This document shows positions 26,379 to 34,996 of a DNA stretch of 64,000 nucleotides, one piece after another. Source of the DNA: Prosthecobacter sp. (GTDB taxonomy: Bacteria; Verrucomicrobiota; Verrucomicrobiia; Verrucomicrobiales; Verrucomicrobiaceae); NCBI RefSeq assembly GCF_034366625.1, contig NZ_JAXMIH010000005.1, positions 310,001 through 374,000 of the forward strand, written 5' to 3'. Both the position numbers and the translations under genes were made by a program. The stretch's first letter is position 1. The number at the start of each line of letters is the position of its first letter. The notes beneath the pieces were generated by a model. That model saw only the letters and a list, made by a program, of their open reading frames with translations. It was not told where the DNA came from and ran no database searches.

Positions 26379-26888
26379 TTAGGACCCATTTGCGTGACCA
26401 CTCTTCGTGGATCGAAAGCCAATGCTTCGCCATGCCCCTGCGGGATCTTGATAGACTTCACCCGTGATCATCCACCAGACTGCTAGGTCGGAGGCCATGC
26501 CAAAATTCAGGGCGGCAAATCGTTCGGCTACGTCCCTTAACGTACTCCTGATTTTTTCATCGAGAGACTCATAGTCATCTTCATCCGCGAGTTCATCTCC
26601 GACCTCCTCGAAGATATCGTCTAGTTGAGACCATTCTTGACCCCAGTTTGGCACTCGATCGCCCAAACGGATTTGCTTCTCTCCGGGGATTTTTGCAAGT
26701 CCTTCAAGTGATTTGAGGTGCTCGTCGACCACGACTTGGTATATATCGAAATTGAACCCACCGTTAGAATCGTTCCAGAAACATAGTGCCATCGGGTCCA
26801 CCTTATCGACTTCTTTCAGAAGCCTGGGGATTCCGGTTTCATAAATCGTAGCAATGTAGTCCCAATCAATGCGGGATAATGGATTCAT
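26379..26888 (-). CDS. hypothetical protein, second gene of a coupled pair
   Basis: A 169-residue acidic protein beginning 'MNPLSRIDWDYIATIYETG', with 'MALCFWNDSNGGFNFDIYQV' partly resembling DUF4303-type proteins and a Trp/Asp/Glu-rich middle. No signal peptide, membrane segment or catalytic motif. Base composition looks visibly less G+C-rich than the neighbours. Its ATG overlaps the stop of the upstream gene in an ATGA, so the two are translated together. Such small acidic pairs are often immunity or accessory proteins, but no toxin or secretion gene is near, so no function is claimed. Confidence 0.65.
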   Translation of the reverse strand: MNPLSRIDWDYIATIYETGIPRLLKEVDKVDPMALCFWNDSNGGFNFDIYQVVVDEHLKSLEGLAKIPGEKQIRLGDRVPNWGQEWSQLDDIFEEVGDELADEDDYESLDEKIRSTLRDVAERFAALNFGMASDLAVWWMITGEVYQDPAGAWRSIGFRSTKSGHANGS

Positions 26889-27406
26889 AATGGCTGCGTG
26901 AGGGGGGTAAATTTGCAATTCTCCGCAAAATTACGGAAGAACCCTCGATCCATGAAATTAACGGACGCTAAGGAGAACTCCACAATCACTGCCCAATGAC
27001 TGGATCGGTATACATGGACGATTCTGCGAGCAGGCCCGTCCGCAATCCGAAATGCTTCATGGCAGAACTCGGGGGGTATGGAAGGAAACGCCAAAAGAGT
27101 GAGATCAAAACGGTGCGAATCCGGAAGACGGAAGTCTACGCGCACAGCCTCCGTGGATTTTAGACGCTCCGAGAACATGGGCTCCGACTCAGGCAATCGA
27201 AACATGCTCACATAAATCTGCGGGCTGTCTCTTTGGATATCTGGTCCCTTCGCGAAAAGATGGACTACGTGCCGCGACGATGAATTTACCTCGTGTCGCA
27301 GAAACTGTGGAATGGCGCGGAGGCGGCTAAATTCCAGACACCCCGCTTGAAAGGAATCAGCGGAGCCATCATTTCGAGTGTCGATTTCTAGCCTTAGAGG
27401 TTGCAT
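26885..27406 (-). CDS. hypothetical protein, first gene of a coupled pair
   Basis: A 173-residue protein with no recognised domain. It alternates short beta strands and polar loops ('RHVVHLFAKGPDI', 'YVSMFRLPESEP', 'HVYRSSHWAVIVEFSLASVN') and lacks a signal peptide or transmembrane segment. With the next gene it forms a two-gene unit of lower G+C content that looks foreign to its surroundings. The 101-base gap upstream contains nothing recognisable. Confidence 0.65.
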   Translation of the reverse strand: MQPLRLEIDTRNDGSADSFQAGCLEFSRLRAIPQFLRHEVNSSSRHVVHLFAKGPDIQRDSPQIYVSMFRLPESEPMFSERLKSTEAVRVDFRLPDSHRFDLTLLAFPSIPPEFCHEAFRIADGPARRIVHVYRSSHWAVIVEFSLASVNFMDRGFFRNFAENCKFTPLTQPL

Positions 27407-27507
27407 GGAATGAAGCCTAACTAGTTGATGAGAAACAATTCCGTCGAGTTCGTCAACAGCGTTATGGCTAAACCTCTTTGAATCCCGACCTTATGCGCCG
27501 CTGAACG

Positions 27508-28203
27508 CTACAAGTTCGCCGCATACGCCTGCAGCTCGCGGTATTCCGCCAGGATGCGTTTCACGGCGGCGACGGTCGCTTTGACCTGCGCGTCCATCGG
27601 TGCAAGCGCGGGCGTCTCGAAAACGATCTCCAGCGCATGCGGCCGCTGTTCCGGCGGGGCGCTGAGGATGCCGAGGTAGCCCTCTTTGATGATGCCGCGT
27701 GAGGCGAGGAAGCCGTCGATGATGTGCTGCTCGTTGCGCGGGAGAAATTCGCTCGATGCTTGCAGCGCAGGCTCCAGCAGATGCGCGCTGAGCAGTGCGC
27801 CGCTGACGAAGCCGTAGCAGCCGTCAGAGGTGTCGTCGGAGTGCAGCGAGACGATGCCGTCGTAGTGTTCGCGGCGCAGTTCGCCTTCGAGAAACACGAC
27901 TTCGGACTCGGTGGAGCCGCGCCAGAACTCGCGGTTCAAATCGAGGCCGCTGTGGCTGTGGCGCGTGCCGAGGGCGAGGCCGGAGGGATTGCAGATCGGA
28001 TAAAAATGCAGCTCGTAGTCGTGCAGTTCCTCCGGCTTCTCGGCGGCCCAGCGGATGAGATCCTGCACAGCCAGAGTGCCCGCCTCCTCATCGCCATGAA
28101 TGCCGGCGAAGATGCCGATCTTGATGCCGTGGCCCGGCTTAAGCGGCTTGCTGACGATCTTCGGTATGAAGATGCCTTGCTCTGGCGGGTTGATTTCAGT
28201 CAT
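27508..28203 (-). CDS. M14-like carboxypeptidase / succinylglutamate desuccinylase-aspartoacylase family protein
   Basis: A 231-residue protein of the zinc-dependent carboxypeptidase/deacylase superfamily. Likely zinc ligands lie in 'AGIHGDEEAG' (His and Glu) and 'SLHSDD' (second His). The substrate-binding segment is 'HSGLDLNREFW' and a catalytic glutamate lies in 'ALEIVFETP'. The ATG at 28203 begins just before the domain; a longer frame adds only a weak leader. No signal peptide. Members remove acyl or amino-acid groups from N-acylated amino acids or peptides; the substrate here is unknown. The 114 bases upstream show nothing notable. Confidence 0.85.
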   Translation of the reverse strand: MTEINPPEQGIFIPKIVSKPLKPGHGIKIGIFAGIHGDEEAGTLAVQDLIRWAAEKPEELHDYELHFYPICNPSGLALGTRHSHSGLDLNREFWRGSTESEVVFLEGELRREHYDGIVSLHSDDTSDGCYGFVSGALLSAHLLEPALQASSEFLPRNEQHIIDGFLASRGIIKEGYLGILSAPPEQRPHALEIVFETPALAPMDAQVKATVAAVKRILAEYRELQAYAANL

Positions 28204-28317
28204 CGGGGTGAATGCAGGTGAGGCGCGATGTAAGAGGTGGTTAGGGGAAGGCACAGTCAAGAGGCCAAGTCCGCTGCACCGAAGGCTTGAACGACTTGCC
28301 CATTTCTAGGCGTGGCT

Positions 28318-29757
28318 TCAGAAAATCCGCCTGCTGAACTCCAGGTACGCGAAGTCCGTGTCGCCACGTCTGACGTTGTTCTCGATGAATCCGCCCGCAT
28401 TGAAGTGCGCATAGCCCAGAATCAGCTCGGTTTTGTCACCGAGATTGAAACGTGTGCGGATGTCGAACTCGTGGCCGATGAAGCTGCCGGTGGCGTCGCG
28501 GACGTTGTTGGCGTTGGCGAAGCGGTCGGTGGCGCTGTCGAGCCAGTACCAACTGTAGCCGAGATCGAAGCGGAAGGTTTTGGCCGGGGCGCATTCGAGG
28601 CGCAGCTTCGGCGCGCGGATGTTTTCGAAGACGATGTAGTCGTTCGCCGACCACGGGCGGCTGAAGCCGAAAAAGCGCTCGAAGCGATTGTCGGTGCCGT
28701 CGTTCGGATCGTGGTCTCCGGAGGCCTGGCCGTAGAAGAGGCTGAGGCGTGGCTTCCAAGGCATTTTGAAATGGTAACCGACCTCGGCGGTGCCGGACCA
28801 AGCACGGACTTTGCGCGTGCCATTCTGGCCGAATTGATAATTGAAACTGGTGTCGTAGTCGAAGCCGGTGCCGGCAATGACGCCGTAGCCTCGCAGGCCG
28901 GGGTTGTGAACCATGCGCTCGGCCACTCCGGCATGGGCGGACTGATGCAGCGCCAGATAGTAAGGTTCCAGCGTGATGATGTGCGCCCAGCGCCGCCAGT
29001 GGCCGATGGCGGCAAACATCCATTGCTGCTCCACGGGGCGATCCCAGTCATACAGCCGGCGGCTCAAAGGCTGCACTGCGAGGAGGTCGAGCTGCCAGTC
29101 GTTGCGCTCCTGGCCGAGGCTGGCGTGGAAACCCTGGAAGGTGTTCGCGGTGTTGCGCCACTGATTGTTGCCGATGAGGCGGCGGTCGAGGAACTCGAAA
29201 TTGTGGATGCCGTAGCGAATGAAAGCGGGCCGGGCGTTGCCGTGCACATCATGGCCGAGCAGGTCTTTGAAGTGCAGCTCGGCGTAGAGGCGGATGAACT
29301 CGAACTCGTTCACATCGCGGTTGTCACGCGGATACCGGCTGTGATAGCGACGGGAGTCCTGCATCTCGACCGCGAAGCGGAAGGGGTCGAGGATGTCGTG
29401 GATGCCGATGTAGGCCCGCGTGCGATGCAGAAACGGATCATCTAGCCCCGCCTGCGCACGGCGGATGTCATCGTCGCGATACTCGTAGCGGAAGCGGTAA
29501 TCGAGGCCGAGATCGAGCCACGCGGCATTTTTGAGGAAGTCGATGCCGGTCTCCGGCGCATGCCGCGCGTATTTCGGCGGGTCGGGATCACGCGTGGTGC
29601 TGTAACTCTGCGACGCACGGTAAAAGCTCTGCGCCAAAAGCGAGGGGCAGAGCAACAATGACGAAACCAGAGCCGAGCAAAGCAAGACAGACAGCCAACG
29701 GCCGCCCCGAAGGGGTGAGCGAAGCGAATCAATGGCGAATGACGAATGACCGTGCAT
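28318..29757 (-). CDS. alginate-export-family outer membrane porin
   Basis: A 479-residue protein with an N-terminal signal peptide (hydrophobic core 'LSVLLCSALVSSLLLCPSLL', cleavage near 'LAQSF'). The rest is amphipathic beta strand in the pattern of the Alginate_exp family: 'LGLDYRFRYEYRDDD', 'FLHRTRAYIGI', 'RYGIHNFEFLDRRLIGN', closing with an aromatic terminal residue ('FSRRIF') typical of outer-membrane barrels. Proteins of this family form anionic-sugar channels. Its location upstream of a sialate esterase and sulfatase fits polysaccharide or acidic-sugar uptake. Part of its N-terminal coding region is made of a heptanucleotide repeat (29731-29751), so the true start is somewhat uncertain. 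Confidence 0.85.
   Translation of the reverse strand: MHGHSSFAIDSLRSPLRGGRWLSVLLCSALVSSLLLCPSLLAQSFYRASQSYSTTRDPDPPKYARHAPETGIDFLKNAAWLDLGLDYRFRYEYRDDDIRRAQAGLDDPFLHRTRAYIGIHDILDPFRFAVEMQDSRRYHSRYPRDNRDVNEFEFIRLYAELHFKDLLGHDVHGNARPAFIRYGIHNFEFLDRRLIGNNQWRNTANTFQGFHASLGQERNDWQLDLLAVQPLSRRLYDWDRPVEQQWMFAAIGHWRRWAHIITLEPYYLALHQSAHAGVAERMVHNPGLRGYGVIAGTGFDYDTSFNYQFGQNGTRKVRAWSGTAEVGYHFKMPWKPRLSLFYGQASGDHDPNDGTDNRFERFFGFSRPWSANDYIVFENIRAPKLRLECAPAKTFRFDLGYSWYWLDSATDRFANANNVRDATGSFIGHEFDIRTRFNLGDKTELILGYAHFNAGGFIENNVRRGDTDFAYLEFSRRIF
29731..29751. repeat. heptanucleotide repeat at the start of the porin gene
   Basis: Three seven-base units (AATGGCG, AATGACG, AATGACC) on the plus strand, lying in the first codons of the minus-strand porin gene before its hydrophobic signal segment. 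Confidence 0.5.
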
Positions 29758-29876
29758 GGCGAGTGCGAGGAACCTCCTCGCTTGGCCTCATCTGGCCGCG
29801 AGTTCAAGCGTGTTGGCAAAAGTTTGATGGAAAAGCGCCTCGGCACCGCGTTTGTTCACGCTCCGTTCTTCCGACC

Positions 29877-31439
29877 ATGAAACTCACGACCCTGACCACC
29901 CTCCTCGCTGCGCTGACGCTCACCGCCCGCGCCGAATTGAAACTCCCCGCCATCATTGGCGATAACATGGTGCTGCAGCAAAAGCAGACGAATCCGCTCT
30001 GGGGCTGGGACACACCTGGCACGGAAGTGACGGTGAAGTTTGGTGATCAATCGAAGTCCGCGAAGGCTGGTGCAGACGGCAAGTGGACGGTGAAACTCGA
30101 TCCCGTGCCCGCGAACGCAAAACCTGCGACCATTTCGATCAAGGGCAGCAGTGCCAAGGAACTCAAGAACGTGCTCGTCGGCGAGGTGTGGATCTGCTCC
30201 GGCCAGTCGAACATGCAGTGGAGCGTGCAAAGCTCCTGGGACGCCGATTTGGAAATCGCCACGGCGAAGTATCCGAACATCCGTCTCATCACGGTGCCAA
30301 ATCTCGGCACGCAGGAGCCGCAGCAGGATTTCAAAGGCGCGTGGGCCGAGTGCTCGCCGCAGAACGTCGGCGGCTTCAGCGCCGTGGGCTTTTTCTACGG
30401 CCGAGTGCTGCACAACATGCTCGATGTGCCCGTCGGTCTGATCAACAACGCCTGGGGGGGCAGCGCCGCCGAGGCGTGGGTGAACCGTGGTGAATTGGAA
30501 AAGGATCCACGCTTCAAGCTGCTCTCGGAAAACACCAAAAAGAACGAGGCTTTCCTCAGCTCTGACGCCGCCAAGAAGCAGTATGAGACCAATCTCGCCA
30601 ACTGGAAGAAGCAGGCCGAGGAAGCGAAGGCAGCCGGCAAACCTTTCACCACTCGCGCACCCGGAGCACCAGACGCCTGGTTGCGTGGCAACGCCCGCCC
30701 CGGCAACATCTACAACGGCGCTTTGCTGCCCACCATCGGCTACGGCATCAAGGGCGCGATCTGGTACCAGGGCGAGAGCAACGCCGGACGTGCCTACGAG
30801 TACGCCAGCCTCTTTCCCTTCATGATCCAGAACTGGCGCAACGAATGGAAGCAGGGCGATTTCTCCTTCTACTGGGTGCAGCTCGCCGACTTCATGGCCG
30901 AAAAAACCGATGCCGAGCAGGCCACCGCCAGCCAGTGGGCTGAACTGCGCGAGAGCCAGACCAAAACCCAGAGCGCCATCCAAAACGGCGGCCAGGCCGT
31001 CATCATCGATCTTGGCGAATCCAACGACATTCATCCGAAGAACAAGCGCGATGTGGCCGAGCGCCTCGCCCGCTGGGCGCTCGTGAAGGATTATGGCATG
31101 AAGCTGCCGTATCGCAGTCCTGAGTTCAAATCCGCCGAGTTCACCGGTGGCAAGGCCGTCATCACACTCGACACCTTCGGCGGCAGCCTGCGCACCGTCG
31201 ATGTGAGTGATGTGAAAGGCTTCGTCATCTGCGGTGAGGACAAGAAGTGGGCCTGGGCCACCGCCAAGATCACCGGCAAGGATAAGGTCGAAGTCAGCGC
31301 CGCTGGCGTCTCCAAACCCGTTGCCGTTCGCTACGCATGGTCGGACAATCCGGTGTGCAATCTCCTCACCACCGACGGCCTGCCTGTCACCCCCTTCCGC
31401 AGCGACGACTTCGAGATGCTCACCAAGCCGAAGCCATAA
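29877..31439 (+). CDS. sialate O-acetylesterase (SGNH hydrolase)
   Basis: A 520-residue secreted esterase. A signal peptide ('LTTLLAALTLTARA') is followed by a beta domain ('LPAIIGDNMVLQQ'). The SGNH catalytic domain has the nucleophile serine in 'CSGQSNMQW' (near residue 107), the glycine and asparagine blocks 'NNAWGGSAAEAW' and 'WYQGESNAG', and the Asp/His pair in 'SNDIHPKNK'. These enzymes remove O-acetyl groups from sialic acids or other acetylated sugars, usually in the periplasm. The start was moved to 29877 for the signal peptide. It is divergent from the alginate-type porin gene and ends at a bidirectional terminator. Confidence 0.93.
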   Translation: MKLTTLTTLLAALTLTARAELKLPAIIGDNMVLQQKQTNPLWGWDTPGTEVTVKFGDQSKSAKAGADGKWTVKLDPVPANAKPATISIKGSSAKELKNVLVGEVWICSGQSNMQWSVQSSWDADLEIATAKYPNIRLITVPNLGTQEPQQDFKGAWAECSPQNVGGFSAVGFFYGRVLHNMLDVPVGLINNAWGGSAAEAWVNRGELEKDPRFKLLSENTKKNEAFLSSDAAKKQYETNLANWKKQAEEAKAAGKPFTTRAPGAPDAWLRGNARPGNIYNGALLPTIGYGIKGAIWYQGESNAGRAYEYASLFPFMIQNWRNEWKQGDFSFYWVQLADFMAEKTDAEQATASQWAELRESQTKTQSAIQNGGQAVIIDLGESNDIHPKNKRDVAERLARWALVKDYGMKLPYRSPEFKSAEFTGGKAVITLDTFGGSLRTVDVSDVKGFVICGEDKKWAWATAKITGKDKVEVSAAGVSKPVAVRYAWSDNPVCNLLTTDGLPVTPFRSDDFEMLTKPKP

Positions 31440-31467
31440 CCCGGCTGCTTACGTTGATTTCAAATCG

Positions 31468-31497
31468 AAAGGCACGACCACGAGGTCGTGCCTTTTT
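31468..31497. terminator. bidirectional rho-independent terminator
   Basis: A perfect twelve-base-pair stem (31468-31479 with 31484-31495), ACGA loop, TTTTT on the plus strand and AAA on the other side. It lies between the convergent esterase and sulfatase genes and can serve both. Confidence 0.85.
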
Positions 31498-31524
31498 GTT
31501 GCCTTATTTCAGCAACTTGAACGC

Positions 31525-33432
31525 TTACTTCTTCCCCTTGCCCTTCTTTTTCTTCGATGGTGGCTCACCAGCGTCTTCAAAGGCAGGTTTCCCACCGTTC
31601 AGGCCAGCGAGAAGGCGGGCGACGTAGCCGGCGAAGCGGCCATCGGGCGATTCGCCTTTGGCGGGAAGGGTTTTGAGTTGTTCGGCGATGGGCTTGGCCT
31701 TGTCGCCGAGGTCATCGATGGCGTTGAGGGCGCTCATGGCGGTGAAGACGTTGTGCTGGCTCCAGTTGGCGAGATTCACGAGTTTGGTCAATGCGGCGGG
31801 GCGGTCGTAGTCGTTGCCGTGTTTGGCGAGCGCCCAGTTGGCGGCGACTTGGACGTGCGTGGAGCTATCGCGAGCGGCTTTCGCCAATTCCTGTCGGGCT
31901 GCTTCGACTCCAGTCGTGCCGCGCATGAGGATGCCCATGGCGCTCCAGTAGCGGATGGCGTTGTCACTGTCGGCGAATCCTGCTTTGAGGTCGGCGATGG
32001 CGTCGGGCTTCATCGAAGAAGCGTTACCGGCGGCTTTGAGGATGCGGGCGAGGGGATACAGCTTGTCATCGTGGCCCATGTCGTAGGGCGTGGTGCCTTC
32101 GGAGCGCTGGTGCATCTCGCCTTCGGGCAGCAGACCAACATCGCGGATTTTCAGCGCGAGGTTCTCTTGAGCGGTGCGCATTTTGGCGAGTGTTTCGGCG
32201 TGTTCGGGCTTGGCGGCGAGGTTGTGGACTTCGTCGGGGTCGCTTTGCAGGTCGTAGAGTTCCTCGGCGTCCTTGGGTTCCTTCCAGAAAATGGACTGCT
32301 CGGGTGTGGCTTTGCCGTCGTCGAAGGCTTTGCGCCAGACTCGCGTGCTGGGGGTCTCAAATTGATAACTGACATGCTGCGCCTGGGAGAGATGCGGCAT
32401 GAAGTTGCGCAGATAGACGAAGCGTCCGTCCGTCACGCTGCGCACGGTGTCGATGCGCTCGTCCATGCGGCCGCGGAAGCCATAAACGAAAGGCTGTGGC
32501 TCGGTTTGGAATTTTCCAGCGAAGGCGTGGCCCTGCATCCACTCCGGCGGCTGCACGCCGATGATGCTGAGCAGCGTAGGCGCGAGATCGACAAAGCTGA
32601 CGAGGCGGTCGGACTTCAAGCCAGCGCCGTATTCCTTCGGCGCGAGGTGTTTCCAGTTCGGCGGGAAATACACGACCATCGGCACCTGGAGGCCGGAGTT
32701 GCAGGGCCAGCGTTTGTTGCGCGGCATGCCGCTGCCGTGGTCGGCGTAGTAGAAGATGATCGTGTCAGCAGCGAGACCGGCTGCTTCGAGTTCGGCGAGG
32801 CGTTTGCCAGCGGAGGCGTCGGCCAGCGTGACCTGATCATAATACTGCGCCCAATCCTGCCGCACTTCGGGCGTATCGGGATGATACGCGGGCACACGGA
32901 CCTTCGCCGGATCGTGAATCGCCTCGTGCGGGCGTTTGCGGAGCTGGCTTTCGTGGCTGCAGGTCTCGTTGAAGATCGCGAAGAAGGGCTGGCCATCCTT
33001 GCGGTTCTTCCAATGCGCGTTGCCGGACGACAGATCCCACACGCCTTCGGGCTTCTTGAGGTTGTAGTCCTCCTTGCTGTTGTTGGTGCAGTAGTAGCCG
33101 GCCTCTCGGAGGAACTGTGGATACATCTTCGTGCCCTTCGGCATCTGCGTCATGCTGCGCATATGCTCGCCGCCCGTCGAAGGCGGATACATGCCGGCGA
33201 TGAGCGTTGTGCGTGCCGCGGCGCAGACGGGGGCGTTTGACCACACGCGCTTGAAGAGCATGCCCTTGGCGGCAAGCGCATCGACATTCGGCGTGGTGGC
33301 AAACGTGTCGCCGTAGCAGCCCATGTGCGGGCCGTGGTCCTCGCTTGTGAGCCAGAGAATGTTGGGGCGGTCAGCGGCGAAAGCTGAAAGCTGAAAACTG
33401 AAAGCTGAAAGGAGGATGCTGAGGAGCTTCAT
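31525..33432 (-). CDS. sulfatase with C-terminal HEAT-like repeats
   Basis: A 635-residue secreted sulfatase. The signal peptide is followed at once by 'PNILWLTSEDHGPHMGCYG', the metal-binding start of the family. The residue converted to formylglycine lies in 'CAAARTTLIAGMYP', where the usual C-x-P-x-R reads C-A-A-A-R. 'YADHGSGMPRNKRW' holds the second metal site. After residue ~480 there are alpha-helical repeats of HEAT type ('AVLAK'-like pairs) and a lysine-rich end. It hydrolyses sulfate esters, probably on sulfated polysaccharides. Part of its signal peptide is encoded by a heptanucleotide repeat. The ATG at 33432 was chosen for the signal peptide. Confidence 0.9.
   Translation of the reverse strand: MKLLSILLSAFSFQLSAFAADRPNILWLTSEDHGPHMGCYGDTFATTPNVDALAAKGMLFKRVWSNAPVCAAARTTLIAGMYPPSTGGEHMRSMTQMPKGTKMYPQFLREAGYYCTNNSKEDYNLKKPEGVWDLSSGNAHWKNRKDGQPFFAIFNETCSHESQLRKRPHEAIHDPAKVRVPAYHPDTPEVRQDWAQYYDQVTLADASAGKRLAELEAAGLAADTIIFYYADHGSGMPRNKRWPCNSGLQVPMVVYFPPNWKHLAPKEYGAGLKSDRLVSFVDLAPTLLSIIGVQPPEWMQGHAFAGKFQTEPQPFVYGFRGRMDERIDTVRSVTDGRFVYLRNFMPHLSQAQHVSYQFETPSTRVWRKAFDDGKATPEQSIFWKEPKDAEELYDLQSDPDEVHNLAAKPEHAETLAKMRTAQENLALKIRDVGLLPEGEMHQRSEGTTPYDMGHDDKLYPLARILKAAGNASSMKPDAIADLKAGFADSDNAIRYWSAMGILMRGTTGVEAARQELAKAARDSSTHVQVAANWALAKHGNDYDRPAALTKLVNLANWSQHNVFTAMSALNAIDDLGDKAKPIAEQLKTLPAKGESPDGRFAGYVARLLAGLNGGKPAFEDAGEPPSKKKKGKGKK
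33379..33413. repeat. heptanucleotide repeat encoding part of the sulfatase signal peptide
   Basis: Five seven-base units on the plus strand (GAAAGCT, GAAAGCT, GAAAACT, GAAAGCT, GAAAGGA). On the coding (minus) strand they give 'LSAFSFQLSAFA', most of the sulfatase signal peptide's hydrophobic core. Confidence 0.85.
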
Positions 33433-33574
33433 GGGGCGCTGAGAACGGCGGCATGTTTGTCGATCCTTCATTTCAATGCGTTTGCATGGACAAAGCCGCC
33501 TCCCCTGATGTGTTCTCGTGCCGCTGGGGATAGACAGCATCGTCAGACGACGATTTTCATGCCAGACTGCCACT

Positions 33575-34996
33575 ATGAACCTCCGCCAAGAACTTCAGGC
33601 CGAATACGCCCGCTACCGCAGCCGCCGCTGGTTTTTCAAAGAGTGCGGTGTGGGGCTGGCGAGCATCGCGGCGATGGATCTGGCCGTGAAGGCGGCTCCG
33701 GCGGTGGTGAATCCGCTCGCGATCAAGAAACCGCATTACCCGGCGAAGGCGAAGCGCGTGATCTACCTGTTCATGGGCGGAGCGCCGAGTCATCTGGAGT
33801 TGTTCGACAACAAGCCCGAACTCGCGGAGTGGGACGGCAAACTGCCGCCGCCGGATTTGCTCAAGGGCTATCGTGCCGCGTTCATCAATCCGAACAGCAA
33901 GCTGCTCGGGCCGAAGTTCAAATTCGCGCGGCATGGTCAAAGCGGCGCGGAATTGAGCGAGCTACTGCCGCACACGGCGAAGATTGCCGACGATCTGACG
34001 ATTGTGCGCTCGATGAAGACGGACGCCTTCAATCATGCGCCGGGGCAGATCTTGATGAGCACTGGCTCGCAGATCTTTGGTCGGCCGAGCTTTGGCGCAT
34101 GGACGCTTTACGGACTGGGCACGGAGAATCAGGACATCCCCGGCTATGTCGTCATGCAAAGCGGCCAGAAGGGCCCCAGCGGCGGCATGAGCAACTTCGG
34201 CTGCGGCTTTTTGCCAACGGTTTATCAAGGCGTGCCCTTCCGCAGCAGCGGCGAACCGGTGTTGTTCCTGAACAATCCGCAGGGTGTCGATGATGCCACT
34301 CAGCGCGACACGCTGGATGTTTTGAAGCAGCTCAATGAGGAGCGGCTCAACATCGTGGGCGATCCCGAGATCGCCAGCCGCATCAACAGCTTCGAGCTGG
34401 CCTATCGCATGCAGCAGACCGCGCCGGAGCTGATGGACATCTCGAAAGAGCCGAAACACATCCTCGACATGTATGGCGCGAAGCCTGGCGAGGCATCGTT
34501 CGCGAACAACTGTCTGCTCGCGCGTCGGCTCATTGAGAGCGGTGTGCGCTTTGTGCAGCTTTTTCATGAGGCGTGGGATCATCACGGCGGTCTGGTGAAG
34601 GGCCTGAAGGATCAATGTGGCCTCACCGACCAGCCCTGTGCCGCGCTCGTGCGCGATTTGAAGCAGCGTGGTCTCTTGGAGGACACGCTCGTCATCTGGG
34701 GCGGCGAATTTGGCCGCACGCCGATGGTGCAGGGGGGCAGCGATGGGCGCGACCATCATCCGAATTGCTTCAGCATGTGGTTTGCCGGCGGCGGCATGAA
34801 ACCGGGCTTCACGCTCGGTCAGAGCGATGAATTTGGTTTCAACGTCGCGGAAGATCCCGTTCACGTTCACGATCTGCACGCCACCCTGCTGCATCTGCTC
34901 GGTTTCGAGCACACGAAACTCGCCGTGAAGTTCCAAGGACTCGACATGCGCCTCACGAACGTGCATGGCGAGCTGGTGCCGAAGTTGCTGGCGTGA
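33575..34996 (+). CDS. DUF1501 domain-containing protein, Tat-exported
   Basis: A 473-residue member of the DUF1501 family, distantly related to alkaline-phosphatase/sulfatase folds. The N-terminus has a Tat-like twin-arginine segment 'SRRWFFKECGVGLASIAAM'. Family hallmarks are 'YLFMGGAPSHLELFDNKPEL', 'KTDAFNHAPGQI', 'LFHEAWDHHGGL' and 'WGGEFGRTPM'. In Planctomycetes and Verrucomicrobia these genes usually pair with DUF1549/DUF1553 cytochromes; here the neighbour is a Gfo/Idh/MocA gene and the cytochrome lies elsewhere. Function is unproven. The stop is immediately adjacent to the stop of the convergent oxidoreductase gene. Confidence 0.92.
   Translation: MNLRQELQAEYARYRSRRWFFKECGVGLASIAAMDLAVKAAPAVVNPLAIKKPHYPAKAKRVIYLFMGGAPSHLELFDNKPELAEWDGKLPPPDLLKGYRAAFINPNSKLLGPKFKFARHGQSGAELSELLPHTAKIADDLTIVRSMKTDAFNHAPGQILMSTGSQIFGRPSFGAWTLYGLGTENQDIPGYVVMQSGQKGPSGGMSNFGCGFLPTVYQGVPFRSSGEPVLFLNNPQGVDDATQRDTLDVLKQLNEERLNIVGDPEIASRINSFELAYRMQQTAPELMDISKEPKHILDMYGAKPGEASFANNCLLARRLIESGVRFVQLFHEAWDHHGGLVKGLKDQCGLTDQPCAALVRDLKQRGLLEDTLVIWGGEFGRTPMVQGGSDGRDHHPNCFSMWFAGGGMKPGFTLGQSDEFGFNVAEDPVHVHDLHATLLHLLGFEHTKLAVKFQGLDMRLTNVHGELVPKLLA

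Noticed and set aside
31234..33240. 668-codon plus-strand frame across the sulfatase gene
   Set aside because: It spans the esterase end, the bidirectional terminator and the antisense of the sulfatase, and has no domain content.
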